A stretch of DNA of 64,000 bases, taken from V1-33 sp964523105. Its GTDB lineage: Bacteria > Verrucomicrobiota > Verrucomicrobiia > Verrucomicrobiales > V1-33. The notes under the pieces are model-generated. The model was given only the letters and a program-made list of their open reading frames with translations. It did not search any database and was not told the DNA's origin. Positions 8,200 to 18,700 of this stretch are shown piece after piece (within the stretch, counting starts at the first letter, position 1; each line of letters opens with the position of its first letter). The position numbers and the translations under genes were made by a program. The stretch is from the NCBI GenBank assembly GCA_964523105.1, contig CAZFZN010000002.1, forward strand, positions 62,001 through 126,000, in the 5' to 3' direction.

Positions 8200-11100
8200 A
8201 TGCTGCATTGGATACTTCGCAAAATCGTCGGTTCGAAAAACCAGCGCGAACTGAAAAAGCTGTGGCCCGTCGTGCAGCAGATCAACCGCCTGGAGGAACA
8301 GCTGCAACAGCAGCCGGAGAGCGTGCTGCAGGAGAAAACCGCCCAGTGGAAGAAAGACCTCGCGGCCCTTGAGGACTGGAATGCCGTGCAGGCCTATCTC
8401 AATAAAATCCTGCCGGAGGCCTACGCCGTGGTGAAGAACGGAGCGCGCCGGCTTTGCGGCAAACCCCTCACGGTCTGCGACCAGCCGATGACCTGGGAGA
8501 TGGTGCACTTCGATGTGCAACTCATCGGCGGCACCGCGCTGCACCAGGGAAAGATAGCGGAAATGGCCACCGGTGAAGGCAAGACCCTCGTCGCCACGCT
8601 TCCGCTCTATCTGAACGGCCTCACCGGCCGCGGAGTTCACATCATCACCGTCAACGACTACCTCGCCCGCCGCGACGCGGAGTGGATGGGCTTCCTTCTG
8701 AAGTACCTCGGTCTCACCGTTGGATGCATTCAGCACGATCAGCCGCCCCCGGTGCGCCGCGAGCAGTATGGCTGCGACGTTACCTATGGCACCAATGCGG
8801 AGTTCGGATTCGACTACCTGCGCGACAACGGCCTCGCCACGAGCGTGGACGAGCAGGTCCAGCGCGGGCACTGGTATGCCATTGTGGACGAAGTGGACAG
8901 TGTCCTCATCGACGAGGCCCGCACGCCGCTCATCATCAGCGGTCCCGTCGCGCAGGATTCCCACCAGTACGACAAATACAAACCGATGGTGGAACGGCTG
9001 GTCAAAGAGCAGACGACGCTGCTCAATAAAGTGGCCCAGGAGGCGAAGGAACTCGGCGACGCCGGCAAGCATGAAGAAGCCGGTCACGTGCTCTTCAAAA
9101 TCAAACTCGGCCAGCCGCGGCACCGCGCGCTGATGCGCATGATGGAGGAGCCGGAATACCGCCGCGCCATGGAGAAGGCGGAACTCAGTTACTACAACGA
9201 CCCGCAGAAGAAGGCGCTCTTCGCCCTCAAGGAGGAGCTTTATTACACCATCGATGAGAAAAGCCATGAGAGCGACCTGATGGAAATGGGCCGCAAGTTT
9301 CTCAGTCCGGATGAGCCCGATGCCTTCGTGCTGCCGGACCTCGCGACCGCCTTTGCCGACATCGAGCAGAACCGGAGCCTGACACCGGAGCAGAAGCTGG
9401 CGGCCAAAGAGGAGGTGCAGGCGAAGATGGACGTGCAGGCGCAGCGCATGCACAACATTTCCCAGCTCCTCCGCGCCTACTGTCTCTACGAGCGCGATGT
9501 GAACTACATGGTGGGCAGCATTCACAAGGAGGGCGAGCAGCCGGGCGAGCCCAAGGTGATCATCCTCGACGAACACACGGGCCGTCCCATGCCGGGACGC
9601 CGCTGGAGCGACGGCCTGCACCAGGCCGTCGAAGCCAAGGAGGGCGTGCGCATCGACAAGGAAACGCAGACGCTCGCCACCATCACCATCCAGAATTACT
9701 TCCGTCTCTACAAGAAGCTCGCCGGCATGACGGGCACCGCGGAAACCGAAGCCAGTGAGTTCCACGACATCTACAAGCTGGACCTGCTCATCGTTCCGAC
9801 GAACCGCCCCATCCAGCGCATGGATAACAATGACAAGATCTACAAGACGCGGCGTGAGAAGTACAACGCCGTCATCGAACTCATCAAGCAGCGTCACGAG
9901 AAAGGGCAGCCTATGCTCATCGGCACCGCCAGCGTCGATGCTTCGGAGACGCTCTCCCGCATGATGAAGGTGCACAAGATTCCGCATCAGGTGCTCAACG
10001 CGAAGAATCACCGCGCCGAGGCCGGCATTGTGGCCCAGGCCGGTCAAAAAGGCGCCATCACCGTCTCCACCAACATGGCCGGCCGCGGCACGGACATCAA
10101 GCTGGGTCCCGGCGTGGCGGACCTCGGCGGCCTCTTTGTCATCGCCACCGAGCGCCACGAAGCCCGCCGCATCGACCGACAGCTGCGCGGCCGCTGCGCG
10201 CGTCAGGGCGACCCCGGTGAGAGCATCTTTTACATCAGCTTCGAGGACCAGCTGATGATGAACTTCGGCGCCGCCGGGCGGATGACGAGTCTCATGGAGC
10301 GCTTCGGACTCGAGGACGGCCAGGAACTGGAGCACCCGTGGCTCAACCGTTCCGTCGAGAGCGCCCAGAAGCGCGTGGAGCAGCGCAATTACATCTATCG
10401 CAAACGCACTCTCGAATTCGACGACGTGCTCAACAAGCAGCGCACCGTCATTTACGACTACCGCAATGAAGCCCTCACCACGGAGGATCCGCACGCCATG
10501 GTGATCGAGGTCATCGATGAGGCGATCCCCGCCAAAGTTGCCGGCTTCCTCGAAGTCGAGGACGGACAGCCCGATTTCGACGGCCTGCTCCAGTGGATCA
10601 ACATGACTTTCCCGCTGCGCCTCTCGCGGGAAGCCGCCGGTCTGGAATCCCGCGATGCCAAAGCCAACGCGGAGTGGCTCACCGCAAAGGTGAAGGAGGC
10701 TTATGAGATGAAAACCGGCACGGAGATTCCCGATGCCCTCAAGGGTCTGGAGCGCTATGTGCTGCTCAACGCCATCGACCGCCTCTGGCAGGAGCACCTT
10801 TATAACATGGACAGCCTGCGCGACGGTGTGCATCTGCGCTCCTTCGCCCAAAAGGATCCGCTCGTGGAATACAAGGCGGAGGCCTATGAGCTGTTCGAGA
10901 CCCTGATGGGGAACATCAAAAACGAAGTGCTGCATAATCTCTTCCGCAGCACCACCAATCTGCGGGCGTTCGAGGAACTGCTCGCCGGACTGCCGCGGCG
11001 CTTCAGCGGCGGCGGCAGCGAGGACGATCCGGAAATTCCCGCACAGGCACGCCGGCCCCAGGGACAGCCGCCGCAGCGCCCGGCGCTCCAAATGGGCGGG

Positions 11101-11214
11101 GGCGGCACCATCACGCTGAGCGGCGGATTTCTTCCGCAGCAGCAGAAGAAACCGGTGCTGCCGCAAAAACCCCAGCAGCGTCAGGGCGGCGGTCAGGCGC
11201 GCATCGGCGGCTGA
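8200..11214 (+). CDS. secA: Preprotein translocase ATPase SecA
   Basis: Motor ATPase that pushes unfolded preproteins through SecYEG. The 1004-residue protein has the DEAD motor with Walker A ATGEGKT near residue 125, the Walker B/DEAD-like DEVDSVLIDEARTPLIISG near 230, NBD2 motifs MAGRGTDIK and GRCARQGDPG, and the helical scaffold/wing C-terminal part. Compared with E. coli SecA (901) it carries a long charged helical insertion at roughly residues 270-420 inside the cross-linking/NBD1 region, a feature I recall from Bacteroidota-type SecA. The C-terminus is Gln/Gly/Pro-rich (QGGGQARIGG) and lacks the Cys-x-Cys...Cys-His zinc finger that binds SecB. The 171-bp space before it contains a small hairpin (CTCCCT...AGGGAG, 8099-8120) but no recognised control element. 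Confidence 0.97.
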   Translation: MLHWILRKIVGSKNQRELKKLWPVVQQINRLEEQLQQQPESVLQEKTAQWKKDLAALEDWNAVQAYLNKILPEAYAVVKNGARRLCGKPLTVCDQPMTWEMVHFDVQLIGGTALHQGKIAEMATGEGKTLVATLPLYLNGLTGRGVHIITVNDYLARRDAEWMGFLLKYLGLTVGCIQHDQPPPVRREQYGCDVTYGTNAEFGFDYLRDNGLATSVDEQVQRGHWYAIVDEVDSVLIDEARTPLIISGPVAQDSHQYDKYKPMVERLVKEQTTLLNKVAQEAKELGDAGKHEEAGHVLFKIKLGQPRHRALMRMMEEPEYRRAMEKAELSYYNDPQKKALFALKEELYYTIDEKSHESDLMEMGRKFLSPDEPDAFVLPDLATAFADIEQNRSLTPEQKLAAKEEVQAKMDVQAQRMHNISQLLRAYCLYERDVNYMVGSIHKEGEQPGEPKVIILDEHTGRPMPGRRWSDGLHQAVEAKEGVRIDKETQTLATITIQNYFRLYKKLAGMTGTAETEASEFHDIYKLDLLIVPTNRPIQRMDNNDKIYKTRREKYNAVIELIKQRHEKGQPMLIGTASVDASETLSRMMKVHKIPHQVLNAKNHRAEAGIVAQAGQKGAITVSTNMAGRGTDIKLGPGVADLGGLFVIATERHEARRIDRQLRGRCARQGDPGESIFYISFEDQLMMNFGAAGRMTSLMERFGLEDGQELEHPWLNRSVESAQKRVEQRNYIYRKRTLEFDDVLNKQRTVIYDYRNEALTTEDPHAMVIEVIDEAIPAKVAGFLEVEDGQPDFDGLLQWINMTFPLRLSREAAGLESRDAKANAEWLTAKVKEAYEMKTGTEIPDALKGLERYVLLNAIDRLWQEHLYNMDSLRDGVHLRSFAQKDPLVEYKAEAYELFETLMGNIKNEVLHNLFRSTTNLRAFEELLAGLPRRFSGGGSEDDPEIPAQARRPQGQPPQRPALQMGGGGTITLSGGFLPQQQKKPVLPQKPQQRQGGGQARIGG

Positions 11215-11259
11215 CGGCACTCTCTTGCCCTGCCCCGTTCGCCGTGTCAGTGCGCCGCG

Positions 11260-12225
11260 ATGTTTCTCGCCTACTACCTGCACCGGCTCGACCCGGTCAT
11301 CTTCGAACTCAGCGACGCCATTAAGCTCCGCTGGTACGGCGTGGCCTATGTCGCCGCGTTCGTCGCCGGATATTATCTGCTGCGCTGGTGGGCGAGGCGC
11401 GGCATCGGTGAACTTAAGGAAAGCCAGGTGGCCGACTTTATGACGTGGGCCGCGATTTTTGGTGTGCTCATCGGGGGACGACTTGGCTGGGTGCTGCTCT
11501 ACGGCATTCGTCAGGATCACAGCGGCGATCCGTGGTGGTGGATCCGGGTCTGGGAGGGCGGCATGGCCAGCCACGGCGGCATTCTCGGACTATTTTTCTT
11601 CACGCTCTACTGGGCGCGCACGCGCCGGCAGTCGTGGACCGGGCTGGGCGACAACCTCGTCGTCGCCGCGCCGCTCGGGCTGTTTTTTGGCAGGATCGCC
11701 AATTTCATCAACGGGGAACTCTATGGCCGGCCGGCCACGGTTCCCTGGGCGATGAAATTTCCCGAGGAGGCCACGACCAGCGGGTGGATAGAGAGCAATC
11801 CCGCGAATTACGAGACTGTCATTTCGCTCCTCAAGGGCCGTGCTCCGGAGGAACTGAGCTACGGCGAGGCCGTCAAGCACCTCGCGCGCACCGACGATGC
11901 CTTTGCGGCGCAGTTGAGCGAACTGCTCACCCCGCGCCATCCGTCGCAGCTCTACGCCGCCGCGCTGGAGGGGCTCGCGCTGTTCGCGATTCTCTTTGTC
12001 GTCCGGGAAAAATGGCCGCGCGCGCCTCACGGACTGATCACCGGACTGTTCTTCGTTCTCTACGCCGTCTTCCGCATCACCGACGAGCAGTTCCGCGAAC
12101 CCGACCGCTACATCGCCGGGCTCACGGAGGGCCAGTTCTACTCCGTGTACTTGATCGTCATCGGCGCCGTATTTTTGATCTTCGCCCTGCGCCGCGGCAA
12201 GGCAGCCGCTACGCCTGCCACATAA
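11260..12225 (+). CDS. lgt: Prolipoprotein diacylglyceryl transferase
   Basis: Inner-membrane enzyme that transfers diacylglycerol from phosphatidylglycerol to the lipobox cysteine of prolipoproteins, such as the parvulin at the start of this window. The 321-residue protein has about seven hydrophobic segments and the Lgt hallmarks: SDAIKLRWYGVAYV, IGGRLGWVLLYG, the SHGGILG loop, the signature GRIANFINGELYGRP and HPSQLYAA. A 30-40 residue periplasmic insertion lies between the signature and HPSQLY, longer than in E. coli. It lies 45 bp after secA on the same strand; both act in protein export. Its last 17 bases overlap the convergent protease gene. Confidence 0.96.
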   Translation: MFLAYYLHRLDPVIFELSDAIKLRWYGVAYVAAFVAGYYLLRWWARRGIGELKESQVADFMTWAAIFGVLIGGRLGWVLLYGIRQDHSGDPWWWIRVWEGGMASHGGILGLFFFTLYWARTRRQSWTGLGDNLVVAAPLGLFFGRIANFINGELYGRPATVPWAMKFPEEATTSGWIESNPANYETVISLLKGRAPEELSYGEAVKHLARTDDAFAAQLSELLTPRHPSQLYAAALEGLALFAILFVVREKWPRAPHGLITGLFFVLYAVFRITDEQFREPDRYIAGLTEGQFYSVYLIVIGAVFLIFALRRGKAAATPAT

Positions 12226-12700
12226 TGTATTCGATGGTGAACTCGCTCTGCAGGGTCCAGAACGTCATATTGATGGCGGTGAAGCCTCGCGGATCCACGC
12301 CGAGCACGGTGCTGCCGCTGGCGGAATCGAATTCCTCGCCGGCGATGCCGTGAATGGCGACCGCGTGACGCGGCGTGCCGCCGCTGGGCGGATTGCGCAG
12401 CAGACCGAAGAGCCCGATCGGGCCCCGGGTCAGGCGCGACGCGATATCCGACCCTGGCAGCAGTCCGCTGAACTGCCGGCAGGAACGGTTGAAGGCGCGG
12501 GCCAGTGCGGGCACGCCGGTGCTGGAGTTGAGGGCATCGTCCGCATCGATGGGCACATTGTGGCCCCGGGCGAACTCGACGACTTGACTGACGGCGCCGG
12601 AGCCGCTTCTGCCGGTGACCATGGCGGTGACAGCGGCCCAGCAAAGGTTGGAGCCCTGCGGCTGGGAGACGGGATCGATGTGACGAATGATGGAGGGCAT
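12209..12700 (-). CDS. Small papain-like cysteine protease (C70/AvrRpt2- or C39-like)
   Basis: A 163-residue protein with no signal peptide or transmembrane segment. The sequence around Cys20 (QGSNLCWAAVTAMV) is the Gln-x4-Cys-Trp-Ala motif of papain-fold peptidases, with Gln as oxyanion helper. His112 (TPRHAVAIHG) and Asp136 (VDPRG) complete a plausible triad. The same arrangement defines peptidase family C70 (AvrRpt2) and resembles C39. A stand-alone form of this size is close to just the catalytic fold. It overlaps the 3' end of lgt by 17 bp tail to tail. Whether it is secreted by a signal-less route, or is an effector or intracellular toxin, is unknown. Confidence 0.7.
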   Translation of the reverse strand: MPSIIRHIDPVSQPQGSNLCWAAVTAMVTGRSGSGAVSQVVEFARGHNVPIDADDALNSSTGVPALARAFNRSCRQFSGLLPGSDIASRLTRGPIGLFGLLRNPPSGGTPRHAVAIHGIAGEEFDSASGSTVLGVDPRGFTAINMTFWTLQSEFTIEYIMWQA

Positions 12701-12766
12701 GGAGTCAGGGAGGTTGAGTGGGCGGCAGGATAGCGCAACTGCCGCGCCCTGGCGACGCTTTTTAAG

Positions 12767-15700
12767 TTACGGCACCAGCTGCAGGCGGACGAACTCCCGG
12801 GCGTCTCCCGGCAGCCAGGGAAACTTCATTTTCACCCGCTGATCGCCGTTGGGCTGAGTGGCGAGGATTTCCGTCAGGGTGTCAGTGGCGTCATTCCAAA
12901 GACTGAGGTCACTGCTGCGCTGGCCGGTTTGACTGCTGAAGGCGGCGCGGCGGCTGACGGTGTACTCGAGCGTGAGCCAGGCAGTGCCGCCGCTGGTTTC
13001 ATGGCCTCCGAGAACGCCGGCGGTGAGAGGAGTGCGGGCCAGCGGTTCGGTGCCGGCGAGAAACTCCGTGCCGTTGCTGATGCCGTCGCCGTCGCTGTCG
13101 GCGGAAAGTGAGGCGAGGCCGTATTGCGCCGCGTAAGCATCCCAGTTGTAGAGCACTGTCAGGTGTGCCGGCGGACTGGTGACGATGCCGGCCGCATTGG
13201 TCAGGGCAACTGTGTAGTCGCCTTCCGATGAGGCGGTGACGGGGTCTATTGTGAGAATGAAATCGTCGGCCCCGGGAACGGGAACGCCGTCCTTGTGCCA
13301 TTGGATGCTCACCGCATTGCTGCCGGCGGCCTCCAGCTGGACCGGTTGTCCCGCCGGGACGGCGCGTCCGAAAGGCCACGCCGTGAGTGACGGCAGGGCG
13401 GCATCCGCATTATTGGAACGCCCCGGACTGGGCGCGAGGGAGTCGATGACGGCGCTGCCATCGGGCGAGCGGCCCTGGGAATTGCCAGGCGACGCGGCGG
13501 CGCCGAACGAGACCGCATCCACGGCGGTGACCGCCGCATCGTCCAGACTCAGGCGCAGGTATTCGCCGCCTGCTGCGATGTCGAAATGAAAGTGCGACGG
13601 AACCGTCTCACCGCCGGAAGTGTTATAGTAGGCGTTGAATCCCAGCGGGGCGAGGAAGGAAAGCGCAGGCAGCTGCCATTTGCGCCGGCCGGACTCACTG
13701 GGTTCATCGCCCAGCCAAAGTCCTCCGAGGGAGACGGGCTGAGCGCCGGGATTGTAGAGTTCGAGGAACTCCTCGTAATTGGCGCCGCCGGGCACAGCGC
13801 TCCACTCGTTGATTTTCACGCCGGCGGCCGGGGCGAGTGCGGCGGCGGCGCTGTTGGCAAGGCCGCGCGTGGGGGCGGCGAGCAGCGTCCACGCCCCCCC
13901 GCCGGCGCGCCCGATGGATCGATCCGGAACCTGGTGGCCCCAGGTGACACGGTCCATGATGTGGCCCGCAGGATGGAGCAGTTCGAGGCCCCAAATATCG
14001 GAGTTGAAGCCGGCGAACGAGGTGTTGCTCAACTGCAGGCCGGAATTGAGATGCGCGGAGGGCGCAGCGCTGGCCGGCGTGGCGTCGTCGCACCAGACCG
14101 CGAGGACTCCGCCCGCGGCGAGTGGCGCAGACGGAAACGTCCACTGCGCAGGAGCGGCGCCGACGGAGCGCAGCGACCAGCCAGCGAGATCGATGCCGCC
14201 GGCGGCGGGGTTTTTGATTTCCACCCATGCGGAACGCCGCGCCCACGGAGCGTTGTCGCCGTTTTCGTTATGCACGAGGACCTCGTTCAGCTGCGGACGG
14301 TCGGCCGGCAGGAGCAGATTCTCCAGTCCCGGCGAGGGATAGTCGAGCGTCACGAGCGGGCCGGCGGCACCGATGAGACCCTGCGTGACCCCTTCCTGCT
14401 GCGCACCGAAGCTGAGCGTTTCCACCGCGTTCCACGCGGCATCGCGGATAGCTATTTCAGCGCCGGCGGCGGGCAGACTGAGATTGAGGTTGTCACCGCG
14501 CCGACCGCCCGGACTGCACCACAGCCGCAGCCACGAGCCGGCCGGAATGACGGCGGGCGCTGTGACTGCAAAGCGGTTGCCGCCCACTTCAAAAACCAGG
14601 CCCGTGAGGACGACGGGATGGACCGCGTCACTATTGTAAAGTTCGAGCCAGTCGTCCTCGCCGGACCCTGGATTGGCCATGATTTCATTGAACACCAGAG
14701 AGGCCGGCGAGCCGGTGGGGAGCGGGCTCCCGGCGACTCCCGGCCCGGGAGGTCCCAGCGTCCACGTGCTGCCGGTGCGGTGGAAGGACGCGGTCGTGCT
14801 CTGGGGGCCGTAACGCACGCCGTCCACGACGGCAGCCGCGGCATTGTAGAGCATGATTTCGCCGTGTGACCGCGCGAGAGGCATTGCGGGAAAAGTGATC
14901 ACAAGTCGCTGTCCCGCAGCGAGGGAAGTTGCTCCCAGCGGCAGGCCGTTGAGGGTCCAGCCGGTGACATCGGCGGTGGAGGCGCCGGGATTGTGGAGTT
15001 CCACGAAATCCACGGCGGGCGTGCCGCCAATTGTGCCCGCACCGCCGGCGGCGAAGAATTCGCTGATGAGGACGCCGGCGGGAGGCAGGCTGTTGGCCGA
15101 GCCGGGCGTGCCCTTGAGCACGGTGCTGGCACGCCAGTTGGCGGCGGACTGGAGGTCGCCGGAGGGGTTGAGCAGTTCGAGCGAAGAGCCTCCATTGTCC
15201 GCGCCGGCAGGCCATGCTCCCTCGTCATCATACTCCACCGAGCAGACGACCCGGCCGTCGGAGTCGAGCAGGGAAAGCCGCTCCCCGCCGTTGTCGAGGC
15301 CGCCGCCGAAATACCCCAGCACGACCACCCCGGGATACTGTGAGGCGAAGGTCACGGGATTGTTGTTGCTCGCGATCACGATGCGCTGCCCCGGCTGGAG
15401 CACCGTGCCGGCGGGGAAGATGAATTCCACGCCGTCCATACTCCATGAAGTCATGTCCACGGGCAGCGTGCCGTAGTTGAAGAACTCCACAAATTCGGAG
15501 TCGCTGCCCCCCTGACTGTTGCGCGGGTTGTAGTTGATCTCACTGATGACCACGGTGGGCAGCGGCACGCCGGTATTGAGCCTGACTTCCACCAGGGCGC
15601 TCCAGGGACTGAACTGCTGAGAACTGAAGACAATCGCCGTGCCGGTGGCGCCGCCGACGGTGATGGCGGCGGGATTGATGACACGCCACACGGTTCCGGT

Positions 15701-18700
15701 GTTGGCGGTGCCGGATTCCACCCTGATCCATGTGCCGCCGCTGACCTCGCCGTCGGCATCCCAGTCGGCGGCGCGATCCCAAATACCGGTGGTCCCGGCG
15801 CCGGGAGTGCTGACTTCCCAGATGCCGTTTTGCGCGCCGGCACCCTGGTTCTTGAGCAGAATGCGGTCGCCGGCTGCAAGGGTGAGGCCATCGAGCACCA
15901 GCGGCGCACTGGTCATCTGGCCGCGGCCACTGGCGCCGCCGGTGGCGTTATAACTGACCGCGACAGCCGCCGTGCTGGCGGCGCGCACGGGGGCTTTGGA
16001 GGGAAAACTCGCGGGAGCGGCGCGGGCGCGGGCTTTGAGAATTACCGGCTGCGTCACGGTGACGGGACCGCTGTAAGCGAGAGCCCCGGCGCGCGGAGTG
16101 CCGGACTGATCGTATGGCGGGCGGGGGTCTGTGCCGTCGAGCGTGTAGAAAATGTCGCCGCTGCTGCTGCCGGTGCCGGCGGCGGGCATCACGAGTTTGA
16201 CCTGCGTGCCGGAGGTAAGCTGGGCATCGCCCAGCAGGGTGTTGTCGTCATTGCGGCGCAACTCCGGGGCATTGAGGAACGGATAGAGTCCGTTGTTCCG
16301 GAACTGGGCGAGCACGGTGTTGGCGCGCACGGGATAATAGGTCGTCTGGAGACGGCGGATTTCATCGTACCATGCGTTGGCCATGCTGGAATTGAACGCG
16401 CCGAGCTGTGCGGGGGAGGATCGGCCGGTGTTGAATCGCTGCACGCCGGATGCCCATGCGCCGTCGAATTGCACCGGCGTCGCATTGTCATGCCAGACGC
16501 CGTTCCAGGTATAGACCTGCGTCACGGTCCCGCTGGTGTAGGCGTGGACTTTGTAGCGGTAATCGCCCCAGCGCGCCGACTCGAGACAAATGGCATCGGG
16601 GCCAACGATCCCGGTCCAGTGATCGAGCCGGGCGGCCATTTGAGGCGGTGTCAGGGCGCCGCCGGGCTTGAGCAGATGCCGCCATGCGCGGTCGGCGAAT
16701 TCCGTGCGGTACTCGGCGTTGGTCTTGGCGCGGGGATGAATCGCCGCGGGCGGGCGCAGGACCGGAGAGGCGCTGAACGTGGTCATTTCCGTGACCCGGT
16801 CTTCACTGGGATGCCACATGAGGTTTTCCATGTCCCAGGGCAGCACTTTGAAGACACCGTCATTCCTGCGAATGAAATACACGTTCTTCATGTAAGCGCC
16901 GGCGTCGCTCGCACTCGTGGCCCAGTCGCGGTGGCCGAAATACATGTGGTGGATCATGTAGTCCTGAAACCACGGCAGATCGAGCATGGCGCGGAGCTGC
17001 TCGTACTGGGTGTTGGTGAAGGCCGATTGGAAAACCGCAGTCGTTGGGGCCGTGAGGCGGTCGGTGGTCGGGGTGCCGCCGGTCCAGCCCAGCAGAGACT
17101 TCATGGCGGACCATGCGTTCCACGTCCCGCTTTTCAGTTTGCCCTGATCGTTGACGTCGTAGTCGTCCTTGTCTCCGCCGAGGTAGCTGGCGCCGAAATC
17201 CTGACCTTCGTCCTCCATCAGTTCGTAACTGCCCCAGCAGACGCCATTGATGAAAAGATTGACGTGCCGATGGTGACTGGCGACGCGCCCGCCCATGTCG
17301 CGGAAGGTGTGCTTGCAGAAGGCTTCGCGAATGCGGATGCCACGCGGGCGCTGGGAGGAATCGCTGCCGGCGCTGAGTGTGTCGGCCCCGTTTTGATGCA
17401 TCCAGCTGCCGCCGAAATCCCCGCGCAGAATGAGCTTGTCCCATTCGCGCACCGGCGAGTCCGGAAACAGATTCGCCTCCAGCTTGCCGGAACCGTATTT
17501 GCCGCGGAAGCGGATGGTGAAGCCGTGTTTGGGATTCTTGAACGGATCGCGGCTGGCGTTGCCGTGCAGGTCGATGCCGCAGTCCACGGTAAAAACCGTG
17601 CCGCCCGCGGGATCGAGCAGTTCCATGGAGCAGGGCTTGGTCATGTCCGTTTCCACCGAGGCGCGGGAATTCGGATAGAGCGGGGCATTGGGATTGCCGG
17701 CCACGGCGGCGGAGTCCTGACCGTTCGGATATGTGCCGAACATGTCGGTACTCTTCATGACCACGGAGAGTGCCGGCAGGGTGCGGAGACAGCGCTCGAT
17801 GCGCTCGCGATTGGTCACGCCGTTGACCGGATCCACCGCGCCCTGGTCGTTGTACTTCACCGGATCGGCCCACACTTTCGGGTCCATGCCGTAGTCGGCG
17901 GGGATTTGGCCGGCGTTGAGATTATTGGCGCCGGCGGCGGTGCCGGTGGGAAAACCCGGCAGCGTCTGCGCCGTGGTGAAGGTGGTGTTCACGCCCCACG
18001 CGATGGGCAGCGGCACGCCTCCGGGTGCGGGCGGCTGGGGATTCGTGTTGTCATTCGTGCGCGCCGGATTGTCGTAGGGCGGCGAGGGCTGACTGGTCAC
18101 CACCTGCGACGGGAAGACATAGGTGTGCGTCAGGGTGCGGCCGGGGATTTTGTCAGGACTGAATGCCGCCATCCGCAGCACGGTGGTGCCCGTGATTTGC
18201 AGCGGTGAGGTGTAGGCGGTGCTGGCGGCGACGGGCGGACTGCCGTCGAGCGTGTAGCGAACGGTCGCGGCGGCATCCGCACAGCTGAGGATCACCGAAA
18301 ACGGCTCACTGAAGAATCCGCGGGCGACGCTGGCGTGGGGATCGGGCGTGACGCCGTTGAGCGGGCTGGTGCCGTTGATAATTCCCGCCGGCACCGGAGG
18401 CACCGTGCCGGCGACGCCGTCGGAAGTGGGCAGCGTATAGCTTCCCTGAGCGACGGTCGGCGGAGAAAAATAGCGCGGCTGGCCGTCGGTGCTTTGCGCG
18501 CCGTAACTGTAATCATAGCGCTGCGGCGGATAGTTCTCCCAATTCGAAGCCGGCGCCGCGGCGGGGGCGTCCGGGGCGAACAGGGCCACGGTGCCGCCGT
18601 TTTCGCTGAGCGCGAAATTGGTGTGCAGGTTTCCACTGCCGGGCTTGCGGTCTTTTTCAGAGGCGAAAACGATCAGCCGCGCGCCCGCGGCCAGCGTGCG

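Noticed and set aside
8188..11574. 1128-residue minus-strand open frame opposite secA
   Set aside because: Antisense of a certain secA; long stop-free antisense frames are expected in GC-rich DNA, and the translation is His/Arg/Val-rich without any domain.
15830..18208. 792-residue plus-strand open frame
   Set aside because: Antisense of the lamin-tail/CotH gene; no signal, domain or start context.
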